From NCBI RefSeq assembly GCF_034350045.1, contig NZ_CP133781.1, forward strand, positions 2,758,001 to 2,822,000: a stretch of 64,000 bases of DNA, in the 5' to 3' direction. Position numbers and translations under genes: made by a program. Origin of the DNA: Pseudomonas sp. CCI4.2 (lineage in GTDB: Bacteria > Pseudomonadota > Gammaproteobacteria > Pseudomonadales > Pseudomonadaceae). The notes beneath the pieces are model-generated. The model made no database searches. It was given only the letters and a program-made list of their open reading frames with translations, and was not told the DNA's origin. This document shows positions 19,250 to 30,876 of the stretch, piece after piece (the stretch's first letter is position 1; the number at the start of each line of letters is the position of its first letter).

Positions 19250-20239
19250 TTAGCCCTCTACCAGATTCTGTGGTGACCCCTGCGCCCAGCGGGCAATGTT
19301 GTCTAGGGTTGTCTGGGCAATAGCGCCCAGTGCCTCCCGGGTCAAGAACGCCTGATGTGCAGTGATGATCACATTCGGGAACGTCAACAGCCGCGCCAAC
19401 ACGTCATCTTGCAACGGCTGGTCAGAGCGGTCTTCGAAGAACAGTTTTGCCTCTTCTTCATAGACATCTAGCCCGAGGTAACCAAGTTGCCCGCTTTTCA
19501 GCGCTTCAATCAAGGCCGGCGTATCAACCAGCGCCCCGCGTCCGGTGTTGATCAACATTGCGCCAGGCTGCATCTGCGCCAACGTCGCGCTGTTAATAAG
19601 GTGCTTGCTTTGAGTGGTCAGCGGACAGTGCAGGCTGATGATCTGTGACTGCGCCAACAACTCTGGCAGGCTCAGATAACGTGCGCCGAGCGCTTCGACA
19701 ACCGGATTTGGATAAGGGTCGTAGGCGAGCAGGCTGCAGCCAAACCCGGCCATGATTCGGGCGAAGGTCGCGCCAATCTGGCCGGTGCCGACGATGCCGA
19801 CGGTCTTACCCACCAGGTCGAAACCGGTCAGTCCATGCAAGCTGAAGTCGCCATCGCGGGTGCGGTTATACGCGCGGTGCAAGTGCCGGTTCAACGCCAG
19901 AATCAAGGCCACGGCGTGTTCGGCCACGGCATGGGGAGAGTAGGCGGGGACTCGCACCACGCTGAGCCCGAGCGTGTGCGCAGCCGGCAAATCGACGTGG
20001 TTGTAACCCGCCGAGCGCAGGGCGATCAAGCGTGTACCGCCCGCCGCCAGATGCTCCAACACCGGCGCACTGAGGTCGTCATTGATAAAGGCGCACACCA
20101 CCGGATGGCGGTCGGCCAGCGCAACAGTGTCGAGATTCAAGCGTGCAGGTTGGAAGTGCAGGTCTACGCCGCTGGGCAAGGTGGCGGCGAGGAAGCTTTC
20201 GCGGTCGTAGTTCTGGCTGCTGAAGACGAGGGTACGCAT
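19250..20239 (-). CDS. ldhA: Fermentative D-lactate dehydrogenase (2-hydroxyacid dehydrogenase)
   Basis: NAD-dependent reduction of pyruvate to D-lactate, 329 residues. The nucleotide-binding loop is GTGQIG (151-156). Catalytic R234 (NTGRGALVD), E263 (VYEEE) and H295 (TAHQAF) are all present, and the length matches D-LDH rather than glyoxylate reductases. The gene sits directly downstream of gacS, as ldhA (PA0927) does in P. aeruginosa, but a 132-bp gap with a REP fragment separates them. Confidence 0.92.
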   Translation of the reverse strand: MRTLVFSSQNYDRESFLAATLPSGVDLHFQPARLNLDTVALADRHPVVCAFINDDLSAPVLEHLAAGGTRLIALRSAGYNHVDLPAAHTLGLSVVRVPAYSPHAVAEHAVALILALNRHLHRAYNRTRDGDFSLHGLTGFDLVGKTVGIVGTGQIGATFARIMAGFGCSLLAYDPYPNPVVEALGARYLSLPELLAQSQIISLHCPLTTQSKHLINSATLAQMQPGAMLINTGRGALVDTPALIEALKSGQLGYLGLDVYEEEAKLFFEDRSDQPLQDDVLARLLTFPNVIITAHQAFLTREALGAIAQTTLDNIARWAQGSPQNLVEG

Positions 20240-20289
20240 AACAAAACCTTATTGGCGGTGATGCTTAATGAGGTGTGCCTGAAAAACCG

Positions 20290-20317
20290 CCTTCGTCGGC
20301 AAGCCTACTCCCACAAG
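20290..20317. repeat. Partial REP element
   Basis: CCTTCGTCGGCAAGCCTACT followed by CCCACAAG is a single REP arm in the gacS-ldhA gap, without an obvious partner. Confidence 0.6.
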
Positions 20318-20371
20318 TATTCGTTCGACACAAGATATAACCGATTCATTTGAAGCCGTTATTGCTTTGGA

Positions 20372-23125
<2,754 letters not shown>

Positions 23126-23324
23126 GCTATCTCTCCAGCATCCAAGCCAACATGTTCAAGACCGCAGTGTAGCGAGTTGCTTACGCGCGATCACCCTCCC
23201 TGTAGGAGACGGCGTTTAAGTCCCGATATAGCCTTCAGTTATAGCCCGCGCATTTTGCGTGATATGGGGTTTTGACGTTTGCCGTTATGATAGGCGCCCC
23301 CGCAGTCTGGATTGCGAAAACGCC

Positions 23325-24227
23325 ATGACCTTGCAGTATCAAACCATCGCCGATTGCGTCGGCAACACCCCTCTGGTGCGTTTACAACGCCTGGCCGGTG
23401 ACACCACCAATACCCTGCTGTTGAAGCTTGAGGGCAACAACCCGGCTGGCTCGGTGAAAGACCGCCCGGCGCTGTCGATGATTACCCGCGCCGAGTTGCG
23501 TGGGCAAATCCACCAGGGCGACACCCTGATCGAAGCGACCTCTGGCAACACCGGCATTGCACTGGCCATGGCCGCTGCGATCAAAGGCTACCGGATGATT
23601 TTGATCATGCCGGACAACTCCAGCGCCGAGCGCAAGGCGGCGATGACTGCCTATGGCGCCGAGCTGATTCTGGTCAGCAAGGAGCAGGGCATGGAAGGCG
23701 CCCGCGACCTTGCCCAGAGGATGCAGACCGAAGGCCGCGGCAAGGTACTCGATCAATTCGCCAACGGTGATAACCCCCAAGCGCATTACACCAGCACAGG
23801 CCCGGAAATCTGGCGGCAGACCGGTGGCACCATCACGCACTTCATCAGCTCTATGGGCACCACCGGCACCATCATGGGTGTCTCGCGGTACCTCAAGGAG
23901 CAGAATTGCGCCGTACAGATCATCGGCTTGCAGCCCATGGACGGTGCGTCTATTCCGGGTATTCGGCGCTGGCCGCAAGAGTACCTGCCGAAGATCTACC
24001 AAGCAGACCGCGTGGACCGAATCGTCGACATGGCCCAGGCCGAAGCCGAAGACGTCATGCGCCGGCTGGCTCGCGAAGAAGGCATCTTCTGTGGCGTGTC
24101 CTCAGGCGGGGCGGTAGCCGGTATGTTGCGCCTATCCCAAGAAGTCGAGAACGCGGTCATGGTCGCTATCATTTGTGACCGAGGCGACCGTTACCTGTCG
24201 ACCGGCGTTTACGACGAACCTAACTGA
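23325..24227 (+). CDS. cysM: Cysteine synthase B (O-acetylserine sulfhydrylase)
   Basis: PLP enzyme making cysteine from O-acetylserine and sulfide or thiosulfate, 300 residues. K45 in GSVKDRPA binds PLP; TSGNTG at 72-77 holds the substrate; [10 protein letters not shown] binds the phosphate. ATG 23325 ([18 protein letters not shown]) is the usual family start; the longer open frame to 23259 lacks support. No strong ribosome site is visible. The stop overlaps the rlmD start by one base (TGATG). Confidence 0.95.
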   Translation: MTLQYQTIADCVGNTPLVRLQRLAGDTTNTLLLKLEGNNPAGSVKDRPALSMITRAELRGQIHQGDTLIEATSGNTGIALAMAAAIKGYRMILIMPDNSSAERKAAMTAYGAELILVSKEQGMEGARDLAQRMQTEGRGKVLDQFANGDNPQAHYTSTGPEIWRQTGGTITHFISSMGTTGTIMGVSRYLKEQNCAVQIIGLQPMDGASIPGIRRWPQEYLPKIYQADRVDRIVDMAQAEAEDVMRRLAREEGIFCGVSSGGAVAGMLRLSQEVENAVMVAIICDRGDRYLSTGVYDEPN

Positions 24228-25582
24228 TGGCCAAGCAAGAGCGTGGCCTGCGATTTCAGCCCACCGGCGGCACCAAAGCGCCGCAAGTGCCCACCGGTAA
24301 AAAACAACGTCTGACCATTGAGCGACTAGCCAATGACGGCCGGGGCATTGCCTTTGTTGAAGGCCGTACCTGGTTTGTCGCCGGCAGCCTGGCCGGTGAA
24401 GAGGTGGAAGCCCGCGTGCTGAACGCCCACGGTAAAGTTGTCGAAGCGCGCACTGAACGGATATTTCAAGCCAGCGCCATGCGTCGACCGGCACCCTGTG
24501 TGCATTTCGGTCGATGCGGTGGTTGCAGCGTTCAGCATATTTCCCATGACGATCAGCTTGCCCTGAAACAGCGCATGCTCGCCGACCAATTGACGCGTGT
24601 CGCAGGGGTCGAGCCCGATGAGTGGGCGCCGCCGTTGACCGGCCCTGAATTTGCCTACCGTCGCCGGGCGCGGGTCGCTGTACGTTGGGACGCCAAAGCC
24701 AAACGTCTGGACGTAGGGTTCCGTGCCGCGTCGAGTCAAGACATCGTGGGCGTCGATGAATGCCCGGTGCTGGTACAGGCTTTGCAGCCAATCATGGCGC
24801 AATTGCCAGCCATGTTGCGGCAGTTCAGCAAACCGCAGGTGTTGGGCCACGTTGAACTGTTCAGTGGTTCATCGACCGCCGTATTGTTACGTCATACCGC
24901 GCCGTTGACCGAGGCCGATCTGGCGTTGCTGCAAGGATTTTGCGCTGCGCACCATGCGCAACTGTGGCTGCACGGTGAGGGTGAACCGCAACCGGTGGAC
25001 CCGACGCAGGCCTTGGGTTATCGACTTGAGCAGTGGAACTTGCAGTTGGCGTACCGACCTGGCGATTTCATACAGGTCAACGCCGCCGTCAACGCGGCGA
25101 TGATTGGCCAGGCAATGGAATGGCTGGCGCCGCAGGCCGATGAGCGTATTCTCGATCTGTTCTGCGGGCTCGGTAATTTTGCGTTGCCGCTGGCCAAGCA
25201 GGCCCGCGAAGTGGTGGCGGTGGAGGGTGTTGCGACCATGGTCGAACGTGCCTCGGCCAATGCAATGAGTAATGATCTGCATAATGTGAAGTTCGTTCAG
25301 GCGGATTTGTCACAGCCCTTGGCAGACGTGGGCTGGGCCGCAGAGCGTTTTTCTGCGGTGCTCTTGGACCCGCCACGCGACGGTGCTTTTGAGGTTGTAC
25401 GCAAGGTTTCTGCGTTAGGTGCCGAACGGTTGCTGTATGTGTCATGCAACCCGGCAACTTTAGCGCGCGACACTGTCGAATTGATCAAACAGGGCTACCG
25501 ATTAAAACGTGCCGGTATCCTCGATATGTTTCCGCAGACGGCGCATGTCGAGGCTATGGCGTTATTTGAGGCGAGTAAGTAA
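24227..25582 (+). CDS. rlmD: 23S rRNA (uracil(1939)-C5)-methyltransferase
   Basis: RumA/RlmD enzyme, 451 residues. An N-terminal TRAM domain occupies about 20-80. Iron-sulfur cysteines C91, C97 and C100 ([10 protein letters not shown]) are present with a fourth in DECPVL. The SAM-binding motif [15 protein letters not shown] and the catalytic motif [10 protein letters not shown] follow in order. It is coupled to cysM by a one-base overlap. relA follows after 160 bp. Confidence 0.95.
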   Translation: MAKQERGLRFQPTGGTKAPQVPTGKKQRLTIERLANDGRGIAFVEGRTWFVAGSLAGEEVEARVLNAHGKVVEARTERIFQASAMRRPAPCVHFGRCGGCSVQHISHDDQLALKQRMLADQLTRVAGVEPDEWAPPLTGPEFAYRRRARVAVRWDAKAKRLDVGFRAASSQDIVGVDECPVLVQALQPIMAQLPAMLRQFSKPQVLGHVELFSGSSTAVLLRHTAPLTEADLALLQGFCAAHHAQLWLHGEGEPQPVDPTQALGYRLEQWNLQLAYRPGDFIQVNAAVNAAMIGQAMEWLAPQADERILDLFCGLGNFALPLAKQAREVVAVEGVATMVERASANAMSNDLHNVKFVQADLSQPLADVGWAAERFSAVLLDPPRDGAFEVVRKVSALGAERLLYVSCNPATLARDTVELIKQGYRLKRAGILDMFPQTAHVEAMALFEASK

Positions 25583-25742
25583 GCAGTACGGCTCAAGAAA
25601 TGAGCCGGCCGTTTACAGGGAATCTCGTTTAATCCGACTGGCCCGCGAACGCACAGCCCTTGCCTGCCCAGCAAGAGGCGTTTGCTCAAGAAGGCCAGCG
25701 ACTGAAGGCGCTTTTTATCGCGCCGTAGGGAAGGTAAGCAAC

Positions 25743-27986
25743 ATGGTACAGGTGAGAGCGCACCAGCCGATCAACACCGATGGCAGTATCAATCTCGATG
25801 CATGGCTCGATCATGTCGTCAGTGTCGACCTCGTATTAGACCGACAAGCATTGAAAGAAGCGTGCGAATTTGCCCGCCACGCTGAGCAACAAGACAATGC
25901 CTCAAAGAATTTATGGGCAGAAGGGACCTCAAGTTTCCAGGCTGGCCTGGAAATCGCCGAGATCCTTGCTGACCTCAAGCTCGATCAAGACTCCTTGGTG
26001 GCGGCGGTTATTTACCGGGGCGTACGCGAAGGCAAGATTCAGCTTCCAGAGGTCACCCAACGCTTCGGCCCGACGGTCTCCAAACTGATCGACGGCGTGC
26101 TGCGTATGGCCGCGATCAGCGCCAGTCTCAGCCCGCGCCAGTCGTTGGTGCTGGGCAGCCAGGCGCAGGTGGAAAACCTGCGCAAGATGCTCGTGGCCAT
26201 GGTCGATGACGTACGCGTCGCCCTGATCAAACTGGCGGAACGCACCTGCGCGATCCGTGCGGTGAAGAACGCCGCAGAGGAAAAGCGCAACCGGGTCGCC
26301 CGGGAAGTGTTCGACATCTACGCGCCACTGGCTCATCGCCTAGGTATTGGTCATATCAAATGGGAATTGGAGGACCTGTCCTTCCGCTACCTAGAGCCCG
26401 ATCAGTACAAGCAAATCGCCAAATTGCTCCATGAACGTCGCCTCGACCGAGAGCGGTTTATCAGCGATGTCATGGGGCAGTTGGAGCACGAACTGCTGGC
26501 CACCGGTGTGAAATCCAACATCAGCGGCCGCGCCAAACACATCTATTCGATCTGGCGCAAAATGCAGCGCAAAGGTCTGGAATTCAGCCAGATCTATGAC
26601 GTGCGTGCGTTGCGCGTGCTGGTTCCCGAAGTCCGCGACTGCTACACCGCGCTGGGTATCGTGCATACCTTATGGCGGCACATTCCCAAGGAATTCGACG
26701 ACTACATCGCTAACCCCAAGGAAAACGGCTACCGCTCGCTGCACACGGCGGTCATCGGTCCCGAAGGCAAAGTGCTGGAAGTGCAGATCCGTACCCACGC
26801 CATGCACGAAGAGGCGGAGCTGGGGGTGTGCGCGCACTGGCGCTATAAAGGCACTGACGTCAAATCTGGCTCGAATCACTACGAAGAGAAAATCTCTTGG
26901 CTGCGTCAGGTGCTCGAGTGGCATGAAGAGCTGGGCGACATCGGTGGGCTGGCGGATCAGTTGCGGGTCGATATCGAGCCGGATCGGGTTTACGTGTTCA
27001 CCCCGGATGGTCACGCCATTGACTTGCCCAGAGGCTCGACGCCGCTGGATTTCGCCTATCGCGTGCACACCGAGATTGGCCACAACTGCCGTGGGGCGAA
27101 GATCAACGGGCGCATCGTGCCGCTCAACTACAGCCTGCAGACCGGTGAACAGGTCGAGATCATCACCAGCAAGCACGGCACGCCAAGCCGCGACTGGCTG
27201 AACTCGAACCTGGGTTACATCACCACGTCACGGGCGCGGGCGAAGATCGTCCATTGGTTCAAATTGCAGGCCCGCGATCAAAACGTCGCCGCCGGTAAAA
27301 CCTTGCTGGAACGTGAACTCGCACGGTTGGCACTGCCGCAGGTGGACTTTGATAAGTTGGCGGAAAAAGCCAACCTCAAAATTGCCGATGACATGTTTGC
27401 CGCTCTTGGCGCTGGCGACCTGCGTTTGGCGCAACTGGTGAACCTGGCGCAGCAACTGGTCGAGCCGGAGCGTGGTAACGAACAACTGGAACTGATCCCG
27501 CGCAAAGCCACGGGGTACAAGCCGGGCAAGCGCGGCGATATTCAGATTCAGGGCGTCGGCAACCTGATGACGCAAATGGCTGGCTGTTGCCAACCGCTGC
27601 CGGGCGACGCGATTGTCGGCTACATCACCCAGGGCCGAGGCGTCAGTATCCACCGTCAGGATTGCGCGTCAGTGCTGCAGTTGGGTGGTCGCGAACCAGA
27701 GCGAATCATTCAGGTCAGTTGGGGGCCGGTACCGGTGCTCACTTACCCGGTGGATATCGTGATCCGAGCCTACGACCGCTCCGGCTTGTTGCGTGACGTT
27801 TCCCAGGTCCTGCTCAACGAGCGGATCAACGTACTGGCGGTCAACACCCGCTCGAACAAAGAAGACAACACCGCGCTCATGTCGCTGACCATCGAGATTC
27901 CGGGGCTGGATGCATTGGGGCGTTTGTTGGGACGAATTTCCCAGCTGCCGAACATCATCGAAACCCGGCGTAATAGAACGCCTTGA
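25743..27986 (+). CDS. relA: GTP pyrophosphokinase RelA
   Basis: Ribosome-associated (p)ppGpp synthetase of the stringent response, 747 residues. The N-terminal hydrolase-like region is degenerate (no HD pair; AAVIYRGVREG instead), as in RelA but not SpoT. The synthetase domain holds YSIWRKMQRKG and the ENGYRSLHTAV motif. Then come TGS (VYVFTPDGHAIDLPRGSTPLDFAY), the zinc-finger region with MAGCCQPLPGD, and a C-terminal ACT domain. ATG 25743 (MVQVRAHQPINTDG) is the family start; the 78 codons of open frame upstream overlap rlmD. Confidence 0.97.
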   Translation: MVQVRAHQPINTDGSINLDAWLDHVVSVDLVLDRQALKEACEFARHAEQQDNASKNLWAEGTSSFQAGLEIAEILADLKLDQDSLVAAVIYRGVREGKIQLPEVTQRFGPTVSKLIDGVLRMAAISASLSPRQSLVLGSQAQVENLRKMLVAMVDDVRVALIKLAERTCAIRAVKNAAEEKRNRVAREVFDIYAPLAHRLGIGHIKWELEDLSFRYLEPDQYKQIAKLLHERRLDRERFISDVMGQLEHELLATGVKSNISGRAKHIYSIWRKMQRKGLEFSQIYDVRALRVLVPEVRDCYTALGIVHTLWRHIPKEFDDYIANPKENGYRSLHTAVIGPEGKVLEVQIRTHAMHEEAELGVCAHWRYKGTDVKSGSNHYEEKISWLRQVLEWHEELGDIGGLADQLRVDIEPDRVYVFTPDGHAIDLPRGSTPLDFAYRVHTEIGHNCRGAKINGRIVPLNYSLQTGEQVEIITSKHGTPSRDWLNSNLGYITTSRARAKIVHWFKLQARDQNVAAGKTLLERELARLALPQVDFDKLAEKANLKIADDMFAALGAGDLRLAQLVNLAQQLVEPERGNEQLELIPRKATGYKPGKRGDIQIQGVGNLMTQMAGCCQPLPGDAIVGYITQGRGVSIHRQDCASVLQLGGREPERIIQVSWGPVPVLTYPVDIVIRAYDRSGLLRDVSQVLLNERINVLAVNTRSNKEDNTALMSLTIEIPGLDALGRLLGRISQLPNIIETRRNRTP

Positions 27987-27989
27987 GTA

Positions 27990-28500
27990 CCTGTAGGAGG
28001 GTCCGCCACGTCTTCGACGCCGCGCTGTCTCGCAGCAAACTGGGCGGTACTTTGTATGGCTTGAGGTTGCAGCGTGTCAGGACTGGCGCCTTCCCGAATA
28101 AATTCGGTCCCACAGTTTTTCGCGCAATGCACACATTTGTAGACGCTGCCGAAGGCTGCGACAAGGGCCGAAGGACCTTCGCCAACAAGTTGGCTCTACA
28201 GATGGCCGCCTCCCTGTAGATCGCCGGTGAATTGAATATCAAATTACGGAAAGAGGCCCCGTGAAACCATGCGGCCGAACGTAGGCGTTGCGCAGGGGGG
28301 AACGAGGCATGGACGCCGAGTTAGCCGCACGGGGCCAGGGACGGCCCCTTGCGGCGACCCCCGGAGCAACGCCGGAGTGAGGGAAGACCGAGCCTAAGCG
28401 AGGTCCTGCATGGTGGGGCAAGCGTTTTGGGTTACCTTTTTGGCGGTTGAAAAAGGTGACTCGCTGTAAAAGCGAAACCATAAGCTCAGCAACTACAAAG
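27990..28500. repeat. Composite intergenic repeat, copy A (three modules)
   Basis: Module 1 (27990-28125) starts CTGTAGGAGGGTCCGCCACG and ends in a REP arm (CCCGAATAAATTCGGTCCCA). Module 2 (about 28135-28207) is a REP-like stretch with GCCGAAGG..CCTTCGCCAACAAGTTGG. Module 3 (about 28225-28500) begins GAATTGAATATCAAATTACG and continues through GAGGCCCCGTGAAACCATGC to a T-rich end. Modules 1, a REP arm, and the first 85 bp of module 3 recur in the same order, inverted, at 50218-50491. It fills the relA-mazG gap. An 80-codon minus-strand open frame here (28239-28481) is a by-product of the repeat. Confidence 0.85.
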
Positions 28501-28565
28501 GCCGGATAAACACACGTAACCTAGCGCCAACCCGTTGTTTTTAAAAGATTAAAAAGTAGTTTGAT

Positions 28566-28640
28566 AAGAGCCAACGTGTTGGCGAAGGTTGGAGGCGGTG
28601 TCATTTTTACAACCGCTTCGCCAACACGTTGGCTCCTACA
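28566..28640. repeat. Inverted pair of REP elements before mazG
   Basis: GAGCCAACGTGTTGGCGAAG and its reverse complement CGCCAACACGTTGGCTCCTA enclose about 35 bp. It ends 24 bp before the mazG start, so it lies in the mazG leader or promoter. Confidence 0.85.
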
Positions 28641-28664
28641 AAGTAATGTTTAACGAGACTTCCC

Positions 28665-29489
28665 ATGCATACTCTCCAAGACCTACTGCACCTCATGGCC
28701 CGGCTGCGCGATCCGCAGTTCGGCTGCCCGTGGGATATCAAACAGACCTACGCCAGCATCGTTCCGCATACCCTGGAAGAAGCGTATGAAGTCGCCGATG
28801 CCATTGAGCGCGGTGACTTTGATCATCTACAGGGCGAGTTGGGTGATTTGCTGTTTCAAGTGGTGTATTACAGCCAACTGGCCCGTGAAGAAGGCCGCTT
28901 CGAATTCGACGGTGTGGTCGACAGCATCACTCGCAAACTGATACGTCGTCACCCGCATGTGTTTCCGACGGGCGATTTATACGCGCCGTTGGAAACCCCG
29001 CGTTTGGACGAGGCCCAGGTCAAGCAGCGCTGGGAAGAAATCAAGGCTGAAGAACGCGCGGAAAAGGCCGAGGCGCCGGAGCAGTTGTCGCTGCTCGATG
29101 ACGTGCCAAACGCCTTGCCGGCCTTGTCTCGGTCGGTAAAACTGCAAAAGCGTGCGGCGCAGGTCGGATTCGATTGGCCCGATGCCCTTCCGGTGCTCGA
29201 CAAGGTTCGCGAAGAACTCGACGAAGTGCTGGAGTCCATGGCCGATGACGATGCTGAGGCGGTTGCCGAAGAGATCGGCGACTTGCTGTTCTCGGTGGTC
29301 AATCTGGCCCGCCACCTTAAAGTTGATCCAGAAACGGCTTTGCGCGCCGCCAATGCTAAATTCGAAAGACGCTTTCGATTCATCGAACAGGTATTGCGCG
29401 AAACCCACCGTCCCATAGAAAATTGCACCCTCGAAGAATTGGACGCTCTGTGGGGCGAAGCCAAACGTCAGGAAAAGAACGCGCCATGA
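28665..29489 (+). CDS. mazG: Nucleoside triphosphate pyrophosphohydrolase MazG
   Basis: Hydrolyses NTPs to NMP and pyrophosphate; house-cleaning and linked to (p)ppGpp control. 274 residues with two MazG domains: the first with the EEAYEVADAI..GELGDLLFQVV helices (about 38-65), the second with REELDEVLES..AEEIGDLLFSVV (about 180-212). Both keep the acidic magnesium-binding pattern. It follows relA, an arrangement also seen in E. coli and P. aeruginosa. The stop overlaps the start of the DUF2058 gene (ATGA). Confidence 0.95.
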   Translation: MHTLQDLLHLMARLRDPQFGCPWDIKQTYASIVPHTLEEAYEVADAIERGDFDHLQGELGDLLFQVVYYSQLAREEGRFEFDGVVDSITRKLIRRHPHVFPTGDLYAPLETPRLDEAQVKQRWEEIKAEERAEKAEAPEQLSLLDDVPNALPALSRSVKLQKRAAQVGFDWPDALPVLDKVREELDEVLESMADDDAEAVAEEIGDLLFSVVNLARHLKVDPETALRAANAKFERRFRFIEQVLRETHRPIENCTLEELDALWGEAKRQEKNAP

Positions 29490-30025
29490 GTATTTCCCTC
29501 CGCGACCAGTTGCTCAAAGCAGGCTTGGTCAATCAAAAGCAGGCCAAGCAGGTCGGCAAAGACAAGCAGAAAGAACAGCGTCTGGTGCACAAGGGCCAGA
29601 TAGAAGCTGATGATTCCCAGAAGCGCGCTGCCCAAGAGGTCATGGCCGAGAAGGCTAAGCGTGATCAGGAGCTCAATCGTCAGCAGCAGGAGAAGGTCGA
29701 GCAGAAAGCCCGCGCCGCGCAGGTCAAGCAATTGATCGAAGTGTCGCGCTTGCCCAAGCTGACGACCGAGGATTACTACAATTTCGTCGACGACAAGAAG
29801 GTCAAGCGTATCTCGGTCAACGCGTTGATGCGTAACAAGCTCAGCGCCGGGTCGTTAGCCATTGTTAACCACGCGGGCGGCTACGAGATCATTCCCCGTG
29901 AAGCAGCACTGAAGATCCAGGAGCGCGACCCGCGCCGGATCGTGTTGCTTAACGTGCCAACTGAAGCGCCGGATGCTGATGACCCGTACGCGGCGTATCA
30001 GGTGCCTGATGACCTGATGTGGTAA
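29486..30025 (+). CDS. DUF2058 family protein (YaiL-like)
   Basis: A 179-residue highly charged cytoplasmic protein starting MSISLRDQLLKAGLVNQKQAKQ, the family signature. Residues about 30-95 are rich in K, Q and E and probably helical or coiled coil; the C-terminal half (KVKRISVNALMRNKLSAGSL..) is more compact. It is coupled to mazG by an ATGA overlap. Nucleoid or RNA association has been suggested for the family, but the function is not established. Confidence 0.9.
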   Translation: MSISLRDQLLKAGLVNQKQAKQVGKDKQKEQRLVHKGQIEADDSQKRAAQEVMAEKAKRDQELNRQQQEKVEQKARAAQVKQLIEVSRLPKLTTEDYYNFVDDKKVKRISVNALMRNKLSAGSLAIVNHAGGYEIIPREAALKIQERDPRRIVLLNVPTEAPDADDPYAAYQVPDDLMW

Positions 30026-30040
30026 ACCTCTGCGCCAGAT

Positions 30041-30071
30041 AAACAAAACCCGCCGAGGCGGGTTTTGTTTT
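30041..30071. terminator. Bidirectional terminator between the DUF2058 gene and the 59-residue gene
   Basis: A long perfect inverted repeat, AAACAAAACCCGCC and GGCGGGTTTTGTTT with a very short loop, A-rich on the left and T-rich on the right. It can terminate from both sides and lies between converging stops at 30025 and 30095. Confidence 0.92.
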
Positions 30072-30094
30072 TACTGCGATTCCGAAATGACGTC

Positions 30095-30274
30095 TTACGA
30101 GGTGCGCTGGCTTTCCAGGTCTTCAAGCTCAGCTTTGTATTGGTGAGCTTCCGTCTCGTTATGGAACATCCCGACCAACAAGTCCTGTTGATGTACATCC
30201 CAAACTTGCTGACCAGAAGCCTGGCTTTCATGGGAGAGGTGGGAAAAGTCGCGTTCAGTAACTTTTACGGTCAT
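30095..30274 (-). CDS. Small acidic protein, 59 residues, unknown function
   Basis: I found this by translating the minus strand: MTVKVTERDFSHLSHESQAS.. through ..EDLESQRTS. An AGGAG ribosome site lies 8 bp before the ATG and the stop sits just beyond the bidirectional terminator. The protein is acidic and rich in H, Q, E and D. The middle (QQVWDVHQQDLLVGMF) looks amphipathic and the end (EAHQYKAELEDLE) helical. There is no signal peptide or cysteine. I do not recognise the family. Good translation signals and bounded context support a real gene. Confidence 0.75.
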   Translation of the reverse strand: MTVKVTERDFSHLSHESQASGQQVWDVHQQDLLVGMFHNETEAHQYKAELEDLESQRTS

Positions 30275-30482
30275 CTAGAAGACTCCTGACACTGGTGTCT
30301 GCGACAACGCGTCGCAGGCGTCTTTTATAATTTTGTTAGCAGACTAAGTAAATAGCTTTTATTTGCAATTCACCTTTACTAGAACCGAAAAAATGGCTCT
30401 GGGTCACGGGTTGTAAGGGCGCGAGCCAGAACGGATCAATATGAAGAATAATTTACCCAGACAGCTCGCGTTCAGCTTGCCT

Positions 30483-30640
30483 TGTAGGAGGGTCCGCCAC
30501 GTCATCGATGCCGCGCTGTCGCGCAGCACATTCTGCGGGAGCAGGCTTGCCTGCGAAGAGGCCCGTACTCGCGCAGCTGATGTCGACTTGAAACCTGGGT
30601 CGCCTACGATGACGCTTTCGTTGGCAAGCCAATCTCCCAC
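30483..30640. repeat. REP cluster related to module 1 of the composite repeat
   Basis: TGTAGGAGGGTCCGCCACGT matches the start of the module at 27990 and then diverges into REP arms (GCGGGAGCAGGCTTGCCTGC..) and a closing AATCTCCCACAAGG. It lies in the 602-bp gap between the 59-residue gene and the DUF3108 gene. The rest of that gap holds nothing else I can identify apart from the REP pair at 30745 and the terminator at 30825. Confidence 0.75.
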
Positions 30641-30744
30641 AAGGACTTCGGCAGATTTGGAATAGTAAGCACCAATATTCTTCGCGGCCTTCGGCAGTCC
30701 TTAAAATTATCTTCTGAATTCAAAAAGGTTATCCGGTGTTTGAT

Positions 30745-30809
30745 AAGAGCCAACGTATTGGCGAAGCGCTGTGTCAGTGATGCCGTCTCGCCAATAGCTT
30801 GGCTCCTAG
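30745..30809. repeat. Inverted pair of REP elements
   Basis: AGAGCCAACGTATTGGCGAA and its imperfect inverted copy (TCGCCAATAGCTTGGCTCCT). It is preceded by TTTGATA, the same flank as at 28560. Confidence 0.8.
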
Positions 30810-30824
30810 GAGAGTTACGGGCGT

Positions 30825-30850
30825 AAAAAAGCCCCGCTAAAAAGCGGGGC
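30825..30850 (-). terminator. Terminator of the purM-purN-DUF3108 operon
   Basis: On the minus strand GCCCCGC-TTTTTA-GCGGGGC is followed by TTTTTT. A perfect 7-bp GC stem with a U-run, 26 bp after the DUF3108 stop. Confidence 0.92.
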
Positions 30851-30876
30851 CTTGGGGTTTCGCGTCATCAGGCCAA

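Noticed and set aside
28239..28481. The 80-codon minus-strand frame as a gene
   Set aside because: It lies wholly within a repeat module that recurs at 50 kb and lacks a ribosome site.
27990..30809. A mobile element or genomic island around the repeat-rich mazG region
   Set aside because: No transposase, integrase, tRNA or attachment-site repeats. The genes between the repeats (mazG, DUF2058) are core and follow relA as in relatives.
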